Of a stretch of 64,000 bases of DNA, positions 1 to 9,411 are shown one piece after another. The position numbers were made by a program, and so were the translations under genes. Numbering within the stretch: position 1 is the first letter of the stretch; each line of letters begins with the position of its first letter. Where the stretch lies: assembly GCA_026874595.1 (NCBI GenBank), contig CM049315.1, positions 73,234,401-73,298,400 of the forward strand, given 5' to 3'. The notes under the pieces were generated by a model. That model ran no database searches. It worked only from the letters and a program-made list of their open reading frames with translations, and was not told the origin of the DNA. Origin of the DNA: Sipunculus nudus. Taxonomy: Eukaryota; Annelida; Sipuncula; Golfingiida; Sipunculidae.

Positions 1-1198
1 TCAGAAAGTACTCAAGTATAACTTAGGTCTGTGATGGACAATTGACTTTATTCCTTCATGCCGTGCAGACTGACATGACCAGAGTTGTGTTAGGTATAAG
101 AATATAGGTACACCAAATGTTATGTTGAGTATTGTGTGATTTCTTAAAAATGTGACTGTCTTATGGAAGCAAAAGTCCAGAATGACAGGAAACAGAAATA
201 GACCAGAACTACAGCTCAGATAACTTAGAGTCAGCTGAGCTATTTTTAAATGGAAAAAAGTGAGGGGGTAAAACTTAAACTATTTGTGCGAGTAGTATTT
301 GGAAGTTACAGTGTTAAATTCTGAGATGTAATATTGATTTCTTAGGAAATTTTATGACGAAGCAGACATGGTATTTTTGTTTGTAGAAACAATTTATTTT
401 CCACTCTTGCCCACTGATAAGCAGAAATGACATCTGAGTGAGGTTTTTATATATAAACTTGTTGATAACTGAAACAGACAACCAACTAATTGCAGTGACA
501 ATCTTATGCTGTACAGTGGACAGTAGTGTTTAAATAATCTCCTCAGGTATTAAATCTGGAAATCATGCAACAAAACCCTTCAATAGGCAAATTGTACTTA
601 AAAAAACTACAGGAAACCTAGATATATGATGCTTCATTTTATACATACATTTCAAAATGACCTGTACAGGGTATGTATAGAGGCAAAAAAATCTTCCATT
701 GTGTGCATAAGAAACATCAAACAATTTACAATCATTGATATTTAAACAAGGTAAACCTGTGAAATGGGAAATATACATTAGGTATTACATGTCACATGCT
801 TCATTGTTTGAAAGGTAATGATCACTTACTGATCTTCATGTTAAATATGAACATGTACAAAGAAAGTAGTAAACCATTTTGAAGACAGGCATAAGCAACA
901 ATTACACAATTGTCAAATGTAAACTACTGGCATGGATATACACAAGACCAAAAATTGATTGTACCACAAAACTAAAATCAGGCTGATTTTCAAATCCCTC
1001 CTGAGAAATATGCCGGGCCATAACTCCTGCAAACATCATTGTAGATTGCAACACCAGTCTTGTGTATCAGAAAGCCCTGTGCAAGGCGCAGCTATCGCAC
1101 TGAATGAACCCTTGCCCTGTACATAGCTGCACCGACTGAACTGCGCTGAGCTGTCGCTAATACAAATCTGAGACAGTGGCCAGTCTGCCAAAGCTTAT
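1..1198. other. Non-coding AT-rich stretch, no gene recognised
   Basis: No open frame longer than about 70 codons has family resemblance or flanking splice signals here. The sequence is AT-rich with short poly-A and poly-T runs. I see no recognisable repeat family in it. Confidence 0.5.
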
Positions 1199-1330
1199 GT
1201 CAAAATATAATTAAAGATTTAATTGCATTCCGGTATCACACATTTGTGTGATGTCACAGCATCAAAGTGCTATATTACATATGGTAGGTGATAACCTTAG
1301 TCCGATTAATACCTCAAATAGTTACAACCA
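1199..1330. repeat. Direct repeat copy 1, with TATCACACA palindrome
   Basis: This ~130-bp block recurs at 2024-2158 in the same orientation. Both copies contain a palindromic core (TATCACACA, 4-5 bp spacer, TGTGTGAT) followed by a shared stretch with TATTACATATGGTAGGTGA and then TTAATACCTCAAAT. The copies differ by scattered substitutions, so the duplication is not recent. They lie downstream of the minus-strand transposon genes and may be subterminal repeats of that element, but no opposite-end partner was found. Confidence 0.7.
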
Positions 1331-1626
1331 AAACATGCACTGCTGCCAATTCTGATACAGTTGCTTGTCAGCTAAGCTATTGGCTAAGCTATAAGACAAA
1401 ATCTGAACCTGATGCAAAATCTTTTTATACATACTGAACAACTTCGGCTATCAGGCTGACATCATTATAAGACTGTATTAATCAATTACAATTATACAAT
1501 CAATTACAATTACTAACAGATCCACATTAAAAGGGAAAGGACACAGATATAATCCATTTATGTATTAATATTACATGTGGCACTAGAAACAGATCAATCC
1601 CACAACATTTCACTTGTGACTGTTTT

Positions 1627-1766
1627 TGACATAAAATTTGGTGATGCTAGCTCCTGTTGTTTTTGAGAATAAATGGGTTCATGTACTGATGACTGATGTC
1701 ACCTGTACAAAAGAGGCACACCAAAGTGGGCATAAAATTTGGTGATAATAGCACCTGGTGTTCAGG
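1627..1766. repeat. Short direct repeat pair (CATAAAATTTGGTGAT)
   Basis: The motif CATAAAATTTGGTGAT, followed by a similar TAGC-CCTG-TGTT stretch, appears at about 1631 and again at about 1732. The spacing is close to 100 bp. The function is unknown; it is probably part of the same decayed element as the repeats on either side. Confidence 0.55.
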
Positions 1767-2023
1767 AATTTGTAATTTTAATACTGTTAATGCTTCAGGC
1801 TGTGTCACTTGGCTAACAACCACTGAACTATTAAAATACACTTTTGAGACTCGTTCTGGGATAATATCGGTGACAAATATTGATCAATTTTGCTGGCAAT
1901 TACGGTAGATAGCTTCTCAAGGTTTTCAAGCTTTTTTCCCCAATACAGACAGCTGACAAATAAGCTAAATTACCCAGTTTTTTTATGACCATCACACAAG
2001 CTAACAGGTGCACCTAAATGGAA

Positions 2024-2158
2024 ATCTATTTTTTATTATTTAAAAGATTTTACATGCACTTTGGTATCACACACTTGTGTGATATCACAGAATCAAAGTG
2101 CTGTATTACATATGGTAGGTGAGAACCTTTGGCGACATTAATACCTCAAATGCAGTTT
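2024..2158. repeat. Direct repeat copy 2, with TATCACACA palindrome
   Basis: This is the second copy of the block at 1199-1330, same orientation, with the same palindromic core and the same TATTACATATGGTAGGTGA segment. It ends about 100 bp before the 3' end of the CXC gene at 2257. Confidence 0.7.
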
Positions 2159-2256
2159 AACCTTTCATCACCATGCATGTGTCACAGCACAGGTAACTTC
2201 ACGTTGAAGGTTTCTGTTGGTATAACTATTGTAGTTCATAATTTTCATCCCAAAGC

Positions 2257-3029
2257 CTATTTGGATGCCCCTGCAGTGAACAATATTTCTTCCTGTATCT
2301 GATGTTGCAATAGATGCAGAAAATAAAGTTCCTCATTTTGTCTGTGCTGCACCCTTGCCTGAATTTGTTTGATAGAACGTGGTGATAACAGGGACATCCT
2401 ATTCCCGAGAGAGGGTACTTTTATAATATAGTTATAATCCTCACATATCACTTTCACATTGTTTCTTTGGCTGGTTTCCAGTCCTACAATCACTGCTTCT
2501 AGTAGGCAGTTCTCCAGCAGGGACCACGTTTTAATGACTGGCTTCTCCCCACAAGCAACCTTCTGCTTTTTGCCGTTTTCATAACTAAGTGACAGTTCTT
2601 GTTTACTTCTATTAGGTGCCTTTCTTGTTACAATTCTTTGCCCCTTTGGATTTATGCAGTTCAGACAACTGCATGATGTCCCACAGCCAAGTTGCTTGAG
2701 AGCACAGGGGCAGCGGCTTACTTCACCTGCAAGGACAATGTAGTGATCCAGCTTGCGTTTTTCACCCTTTCTCCCTCGACCACATGAGCAGCGCAGGTTA
2801 TTCTTTGTGTTTTTGCTCAGGGATGGACCCAAACTTACCCACTCAGGTTCATTCCTCTGTTCAACATCATTGGCTTCGCTGTGGCTGTTGTTGTGTCCAT
2901 ACCTCTCGCTACCATGACCTTGTGAAATGAGGATTATGTAACGACCTCCTTTAAGCTGCAGGTATACCACGAAAATGGCCTCTGAGCTTTGGGGATTCCT
3001 GGCAACACATGGGATCAGCGGGAGGTACT
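2257..3029 (-). CDS. CXC (Tesmin/TSO1-like) cysteine-domain protein, last exon, transposon-associated
   Basis: This is a terminal exon on the minus strand. The frame is open from a good splice acceptor (...TTGATTTCAG at 3030) to a stop at 2257, and it continues upstream of the first GTG/ATG-like codons, so it is not a complete gene. The middle holds a cysteine cluster, LRCSCG then SRCPC, then CGTSCSCLNC and IN. This matches the half-CXC motif of Tesmin/TSO1/CRC proteins, which bind zinc and DNA. The segment just before it (LIPCVARNPQSSEAIFVVY) resembles the end of domains that precede CXC tails in some invertebrate transposon proteins. The C-terminus is basic to polar. The exon lies directly downstream of, and on the same strand as, the decayed transposase (3778-4972), so a DNA-binding accessory protein of that element is the most likely role. 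That role is inference. Confidence 0.6.
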
Positions 3030-3138
3030 GAAATCAAGTTACAATCATAACATGCCTGTACAGGAGATTGCTAGCAGCAATGGGCAGCAGTTGCCTGGGC
3101 TGACACAGGATTGAGTCCAGAAGTACATTTGACGGGTC

Positions 3139-3735
3139 CTATTTCGCTATTTGTAGGTACGAGTTGGAGTTTTCCCGTAGTTCATTTGTGATATTCTGTA
3201 GCAAAGTGTTCATGAACACCTTGCGATCTGGAACAACACTCTCTGCAGAGGCTAAGGAGGACCAGTTCCACACAGCCTGCAGGAAGCTACGCTCTCCGAG
3301 GTCAGGGAAGTCTCCAATTTGAAGGCCAAATGATTCCAGGTTTTGGGCAAACCAGTCTGCCTCTCCAGTGATTTGCCCAGTTTGGTTTTCACCAAGCATA
3401 GTGTACATTGCTGCATTATTGCAAAGAGTCAGCTTAGCAGGTGATATACGCCGCGAAGCCAGAGAGTTCACCTGGTCAAAATACTGAATTGCCATGTTCA
3501 GTATTTGGCAGTTACGTCCTTTGTTGTGTTCAGTACTGGAGCCAGGATTATTGGGAGAATCATGCTCAACTGCACCAGCCATAGAAGAAACAACCTCGCC
3601 ATGAACGTAACCAATGTCCTGTTCCTGCAAATTTGCCCAGCCCGATAGGAAATCACCAGCCACAGTGTTGAATTCCTCAGTACCAAGACCAAATGTTTCG
3701 GGTGGCACACTCGGAGGTAACATTGCATCACTCAT
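3139..3735 (-). CDS. Hypothetical protein, probable upstream exon of the CXC gene
   Basis: This is a 198-codon open frame with an ATG at 3735, starting 42 bp after the stop of the frameshifted transposase on the same strand. The composition is acidic and Ser/Asn-rich at the N-terminus, and the C-terminal half looks globular (W, F and L spaced). I recognise no family with confidence. A segment reading GERSFLQAV is faintly like the Cys-loop of OTU proteases, with serine where the nucleophilic cysteine would be; this is weak. The frame may splice to the CXC exon ending at 3029, since a GTACC lies near its end (about 3155). Alternatively it is an independent small gene of the same element. Confidence 0.45.
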   Translation of the reverse strand: MSDAMLPPSVPPETFGLGTEEFNTVAGDFLSGWANLQEQDIGYVHGEVVSSMAGAVEHDSPNNPGSSTEHNKGRNCQILNMAIQYFDQVNSLASRRISPAKLTLCNNAAMYTMLGENQTGQITGEADWFAQNLESFGLQIGDFPDLGERSFLQAVWNWSSLASAESVVPDRKVFMNTLLQNITNELRENSNSYLQIAK

Positions 3736-3777
3736 GCCTGACTTAATTTGTGAAATTCTGTCCTTGGTGAATAAGCA

Positions 3778-4972
3778 CTATGGGACATTCTTGGCCCTTT
3801 GACGCCTTGCTTTGCTGGACAATTGCCGGTCCCTGTTCCAGTTGTTTATATACAGGTACAGGCTGGCAGTGGCAACATAAGGTGTCACTCGACATACATT
3901 GATCTTCTTTGACTTCCGCAGTTGTCTGTGGAGGTTTTCATTTTTACAGGCGGAATATTGGCCAGACAGCCTTTCTCTGCGTGCAGTATTAGCTTGTCCA
4001 CTTCACACACAGCCTACTCAGACAGAACAGATTGTCCTTCAGCTTTGACTAGTTCGGTATATTTGCGCTTAAAGTCCACCAGATTTTGCTTGATTTCTGC
4101 ACTGTCAGGGGTGGCCTCGGCTCTTTTGCCTAGGTCCTTGCTGCCTTGGTCGAGAATTTACCACGCTTGGCGATGTGCATGTTGACCCTCTGGTTGGCAT
4201 GGAATAAATCCTGCACAACCCGAGTGCCCTCACCGAACACAGACTGGAGCTTTCTTCTCACTTGGCAACATTTGTCTACAACTATGAATTTGGGGGGGAT
4301 CTGATACCTGTTGTTCAGATGTTCAAGGAGATGAGCCATCTCATCCATACTCTCGCCACGTGTCAACTTTCACTTGACCACCTCCTCATTCCCATTCAAA
4401 ACCAGACAGAGCGAACTGTATTGTCTTTCAAATTTTTTTGTCACCGGATTCACTACGACTACATTTGATGCAACCTTGAATGTGTGGTCAATTGACAGAG
4501 TGGCGCCGCCATCAATGCTACTCATCTGCTCGTCGTACAGATGTTTGTGTGTAGCAAAGTCCTGGAGAAACAGACGCACCAGCGCATCATCAGATGGAGC
4601 TTTTAAGTCAATCTATGGTTGTCTATACTTTCAGGGAAAGAATCCACAGTGAATGATAGCTCTATCTGTCTCCTGAAGTTGGCACCATGCTCCCACAGCT
4701 GAACAAGGTCACTTTGTGTCTTCCTAATGGTGATGTCCCTGAAATGAGCTGCAGCACGTGCAAAGGGCATGCCTGTTGACATGAATGCCCAGAAATGCAC
4801 AACGAATGGACGAGTGAACCCCACATGAGAACTGCTGAGAATGAAAGGGGCTTCATATTCACGTGCCAACATCTGCATCATATCCGCATGGCTGGACAGT
4901 AGACTGTGTGTGTATTTTGTGCAGCTGTATTCTCTTGCTACCAACAAGACGCTGCCCTCAGCATGTAATAAC
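3778..4972 (-). pseudogene. Decayed DDE-type DNA transposase (frameshifted)
   Basis: Minus-strand coding relic read in several frames. A splice acceptor (TTCTTTTTAG) at 4973-4974 starts the first block, down to about 4603, with a conserved-looking SSSHVGFTRPFVVHFWAF segment. The next block (4579-4370) holds LSIDHTFKVASN, the probable first catalytic Asp. The block at 4366-4130 holds FIVVDKCCQVRRKL and DLFHANQRV, the probable second Asp with a following His. After two more frameshifts near 4140 and 4000, a block ends with NENLHRQLR, the probable catalytic Glu, and a helix-like tail to a stop at 3778. This D-D-E order with VD-CC-V and LFHA-QR signatures fits a cut-and-paste transposase family common in invertebrates; I cannot name the superfamily with certainty. 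At least four frame breaks make it non-functional. The blocks have been described, not joined. Confidence 0.7.
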
Positions 4973-5190
4973 CTAAAAAGAATAATGACACCATTAAGAA
5001 ATTGGGAACAAATTACTTCCTCCCCTAACCTCATGTGAGTCTAAATATTCGATATTAATTTCAACAAGCAATGCAGCCAGTTGTCCCTGTGCCTGAACAT
5101 ACATACCCCCTGTCCCTCCTCCTCCAAAAACAAATACATAACTAGATATTTCTTGGCACGGCAGGTGCCATAGTATCCCTAGACAATTTA

Positions 5191-5205
5191 CCCCCCCCCC
5201 CCCCC
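5191..5205. repeat. Poly-C tract (15)
   Basis: One of about fourteen mono-C or mono-G tracts of 11-22 bp in the window. The others are listed under findings. Confidence 0.9.
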
Positions 5206-5261
5206 AGCCTTTGATAACCTGTAAGTTTGGTGACTGTACCAACAATTTTTTTTTAAGTTAT

Positions 5262-5740
5262 TGCCGTAATTTCATTTTTACATTATCGCTGCTGTGACCT
5301 TGAACAAATATATCAAGGTCAACCATGTTCAAATTTGACCTAGCCATTGATAAGATGCATCAAACTTGTTGGTTTGGTGACTGTACCTCAAATTCTCACA
5401 AAGGTATTCCGTTTAAACATCATTTAAGCAAGAAAACAACATAATGTGGCGCCACCTGTCTTCTGCAGAAAACAATGCTATCTTATGTCAATTTGATTTT
5501 TGAACCAATCAATGCATCCCTTACTGAGATATTAAAGTTAACATCATTTCAGCGTCATCACCTCTGTGACCGTGAAAAATGCTTCAAGGTCATCCATATT
5601 TGAACTTATTGCCCTAATGTCATTTTAGCATAATCGCTGCTGTGACCTTGAAAAAATGCATCAGGGTCAGCTATGTCCAAACTTTACCTATAGCCGTTGA
5701 TAAGATGCATCAAACCTGTGGGTTTGGTGACTGTCGTCGT
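5262..5740. repeat. Two diverged copies of a mollusc-type dispersed repeat
   Basis: A ~130-bp unit at about 5262-5390 recurs at about 5606-5736 in the same orientation. Shared landmarks are ATCGCTGCTGTGACCTTGAA, a following AAGGTCA/AGGGTCA, then TTGATAAGATGCATCAAAC and GGTTTGGTGACTGT. A further partial copy lies between them (GTCATCACCTCTGTGACCGTGAAAAATG, described at about 5550-5585). CTTGAA/AAGGTCA repeats of this sort are widespread in bivalve and gastropod genomes, which supports the host assignment. Confidence 0.75.
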
Positions 5741-8700
5741 CGGCAGTGTTGCCATCACAAACTGTTGTTGTTGGCAGTGCTGCCAAATGAACACCATTTT
5801 GAGTATAGGCAGATGCATCTGACAGAATATGCATCCTGGGCATACTGAGAGTCGTGGATGCATCCAGGGAGTGTGTCTTCAGTTGGTGATTCTCCGTGCC
5901 CCTTGCATCCACAGTGTTAGAAAGGTTTATTGGGAATCAACACATATTTGCTATATATAAGGTTGGTAGGGACATGGAGGATTCCCCAGACTTTCAGAGC
6001 GGGCCCGCAATCCTGATCACTGCAGAACTTTTGCAGGAACTACATTACACGGCATGTGAGAAATTACCCAACAGCCCTTGCGAAGATTATCGAACCTTTG
6101 GGCCTTCCGGCGCTAGTCCGTGACTATCTGACATTTAGGTACATGTAACGTTCATTAATTACTGTGGCGATAGGTAGCCAGATTTCACCAAGAAAGAGAA
6201 AACTGCTTTTTAAGTGTTCTTGATTTCGTACAGGTTATCCTGTACTTAACCCGATAGATATATGTAAACCTGCTAATATCATTTTCGCAGTTATGTTCTG
6301 TATGGTTCAGCAAAAGAAACATTTAATGTTTATCAGATTGTTTGCTTACAAATTTCAATTCACCTCAATATATATATATATATTCTACACAATACAACAG
6401 TCGAGTATAAACTTTTGTTCTATTACCTTGTGTCATTGTGTTCTGGAACAAGGTCGGTGTTCATAATTGTCCCATACTTCTTGACCACGATGTCGAATAT
6501 CCTCCAAATCAAAGGAACTTTACACATTTTTTTCCTGTTTAGCGATTAAACCAGCACTGGCGGACCACCCTGATATATGATTTAACATATATGATCGCTA
6601 AGGAAATTGTACCCCTTAAATGGAGTGCCTGTTCACCAAAACACGCCATTATACGCTCAAAACGCCTTGAATGTCACTTTAGTATTTCGAGGTACAACCC
6701 CCAATACATGTGACTATACCCGAGCTAACAAAGAAAGGTACAAAAGAACTCATAATTTTCTGGCATCCCCCCCCCCCCAGCTGTTAACTCAAAGAATGCC
6801 TTAAAGTGTCAGCATTATAAAGTATGGTTATAAGGTTCCTGTATCAGTGCTTTTTTCATCAGATAAATCGTTTCATTTTGTAACAATACATGGTGTTTAT
6901 AGAGGCAAAAGGGGTAATACGGTATCTGACCGGAAGCATGATACGGTCAACGCAATATTTAGGCGGGGCACCAGTCTATTTTCATTCTAACATCAATTCT
7001 GTGAGAGAAAAAATTTAGCATCCCCATGGATTGTTCTCGGTTGCTCTTTCAAATGCTGTGTAAAAGAGAAGCTGTTTTAAGAAAAATGAACCACCAGTTA
7101 TATCGGGCATTTAATTATGAATAGTGTCATGACTCCCAGAACCCATCAGTTTACTGGGAATCCTCTTTTAAAGGTGTATAATCAAACATTAACGAAATAT
7201 TATTAGTCACCACGCATGTTATTATCTATCAGTCAATCATTTTAACTTAACGATCGGTACCGCTATACTGTAATTCACACTAACACACACACACATATTT
7301 AAAGAAAGAAGAAACATAACTTTTTTGTATAATAAATTTGTATATTAAAACAAAGTCAATCCGAAAGAATGTTAACCTCCTGTATTTTCATAAAATACCA
7401 TATATTTTAAGCATTAACATATGATATGATAATACATAATGAATTACGTCCTGAATCAAAGCTGTAGCATTTAAAGGGAATGTATATATGGAAATGAAAT
7501 GTATATGGCATTAATAAAAATTTCACCTGTTTAAACGGTTCTCCATCAGTCGCATTGTAAACATGTATGTCTGCTGAAAAGGTCAAGCAAAAGTATTCCA
7601 GATCTCATTATATTATCATATAAAATAATTGCCTATAAAAAAATAATGTAGATATAACATAAAATGTACCCAATTCCTGGAAGAAAAACATTTTTTTATC
7701 TATTTTATTTCATAAAAAAAACATCAGGTTGTTTGCTTTGTTAAAAAAAAATTGGCACATCTATGAGCACTGTCAACTCGGCAGTGACGTCACACAGGGA
7801 GAACATCCCTGTGACAAAAAAGCTAAGTATTTCTGACACTGTCAGCCCCAAATTTTCAGGGAAGAATAAAAACAACATGAATTGCTAGAGTTAAGTCATT
7901 TCTAAATGATGTGACGTCACACTTCGCACCGGCCAATCACATCAGTACCTAGTCTCTGTTCCTGGATGAAATCTATAACAAATCAACGTTTTATTACGTT
8001 AAAACCTTAAAAGAATGGCTGGGAGAGCACTGACCTAACGTTCCAAGGTTAAATTTTGATCTGATCCATCACTCAATGTCAGCTGACAAGTATCGACTCT
8101 TTGTACGAACTGCCCTATAATTATCATTTTTGCCGTTAAAAATCGGTTTTGGCTTCCTTATTTGTTGTGATTCAAGCAAGTAGCACATTTTTCATTCGTA
8201 CTTGATATCTGTCATGAACAACGTATTTGCACTCAAATATTCTACATAACCCGTAGATAAAGGGGTTGAACGGACCATAAAACTAAAGTAACTTATGTTG
8301 TCGCCAACAGAATATCTGTCGCCATCTTTAATTTGCCGGGGAATGGAATTAAGATTTTTTTCCATGTGTATCTGTGCATATATAAACATAAAGACGTGGT
8401 AAAGCAAGAAATATCTATGTTTCCTATATATTAAAATTACCCACGTTTGTTGTTATGCACATTTTATTTGGTGAAACGTTCAGTATGTGAGAGTGGGTAG
8501 AATGTATGGATAACCAGGAATGGAATGCGACCGCTCCGTGAGGAGCGTAATCTGTGCCCAGATAGTTGGCATTTACTACCGCCTCGTTTGTCCATTTTAA
8601 CAATCGGTATGCTTGGAGCCGTGTTTACTTCAAGTCATCATACTAGCAGATTATTCCAGTCTGGAGGAAAACCATATAGCTGTTATCTAGTACTTTAATT

Positions 8701-9355
8701 AACTGTTTTAGGCAAATATTTGATATGACGTAAAGGTACCCTGGTATTTATTTATTTATTTTTTTTTTTTCATCTTGGATGTTGTCAACAATTAGCTCTG
8801 TAATCACTTTAACTAAAACGGATTTTGATGAAACTTGGTGGAGAGTTCATGTAACAACCAAGGGATAATAAATTAAATTTTTAGAGTAATCTGTATCACA
8901 ATAATGTTTTAAATAATTATTTACTATGTAAAGATGGGACAATTTGTTAGTTCACTCGTATTAAAGGACGCCTGAATACTGGCAGGCGGAGATGAATTTT
9001 GATGCAACCTCAAGCAGGTGAACTGTAACACACATCGTTCCTCTCGGCTTAGATTGTTTTGTTTTCCTGCTCTCACATAGCACACAGCAGAGTTTAATCA
9101 TGGTATTGGTAATATTTCAGGTATGCAGTCTCGGACTGCTTTCAAGTTTAGGTAAACTGCGCACGGAAATACAGGTATCATGTATCGCTTTGAGTGTAAT
9201 TGAGAAACACGTGGCACCTGAATAGGCCGAACATATATCTGCAGGTATAAGAGTCATAATGGCGAAACGATCAGTGACCTGGAAAGGCACAACCGTTTCC
9301 AGATACTTACCTTGACGCCAATTAAATTGTTTCATAATTACTTACAGAAACTCAC
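5741..9355. other. Non-coding stretch with simple repeats
   Basis: No supported gene. The open frame at 5896-6123 has no splice context or family resemblance. Simple repeats include a short (AT)n near 6370, a poly-C tract at 6767-6778 and (AC)n near 7283. A pair of CRE-like palindromes is annotated separately. A TTTATTTATTT/poly-T run lies at about 8748-8770. Confidence 0.5.
7785..7919. promoter_or_regulatory. Pair of CRE-like palindromes (TGACGTCA)
   Basis: A perfect TGACGTCA lies at 7785-7792 and again at 7912-7919. Both sit in the slightly larger context GTGACGTCACAC, 127 bp apart, and a CCAAT lies shortly after the second. TGACGTCA is the consensus for CREB/ATF bZIP factors. No adjacent coding exon was found, so regulatory use is only a possibility. 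Confidence 0.35.
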
Positions 9356-9411
9356 CGACAAAGTCCACCACCATGTCGGCTCCACCATCAAGTCCGACAA
9401 TCCGGCGTAAC
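9356..9411 (-). CDS. Short internal exon resembling zinc-type alcohol dehydrogenase (MDR)
   Basis: On the minus strand a 56-nt segment is bounded by a good acceptor (TTTTTATTTGCAG) and a good donor (GTGAGT). In one frame it reads LRRIVGLDGGADMVVDFVG. That closely follows the pattern of medium-chain dehydrogenase/reductases, where a helix is followed by G-ADvviDfvG at the edge of the Rossmann NAD(P) site. Neighbouring exons were not recognised on either side. A possible 41-nt segment at about 9671-9711 is in compatible phase but does not look like the family. The piece is either part of a gene with very long introns or an orphan exon. The exon is too short for a firm call. Confidence 0.4.

Noticed and set aside
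4262-4652. Plus-strand frames over the transposase
   Set aside because: Shadows of the minus-strand decayed transposase.
5896-6123. Plus-strand 75-codon frame
   Set aside because: No splice signals, no family resemblance, and it follows repeats.
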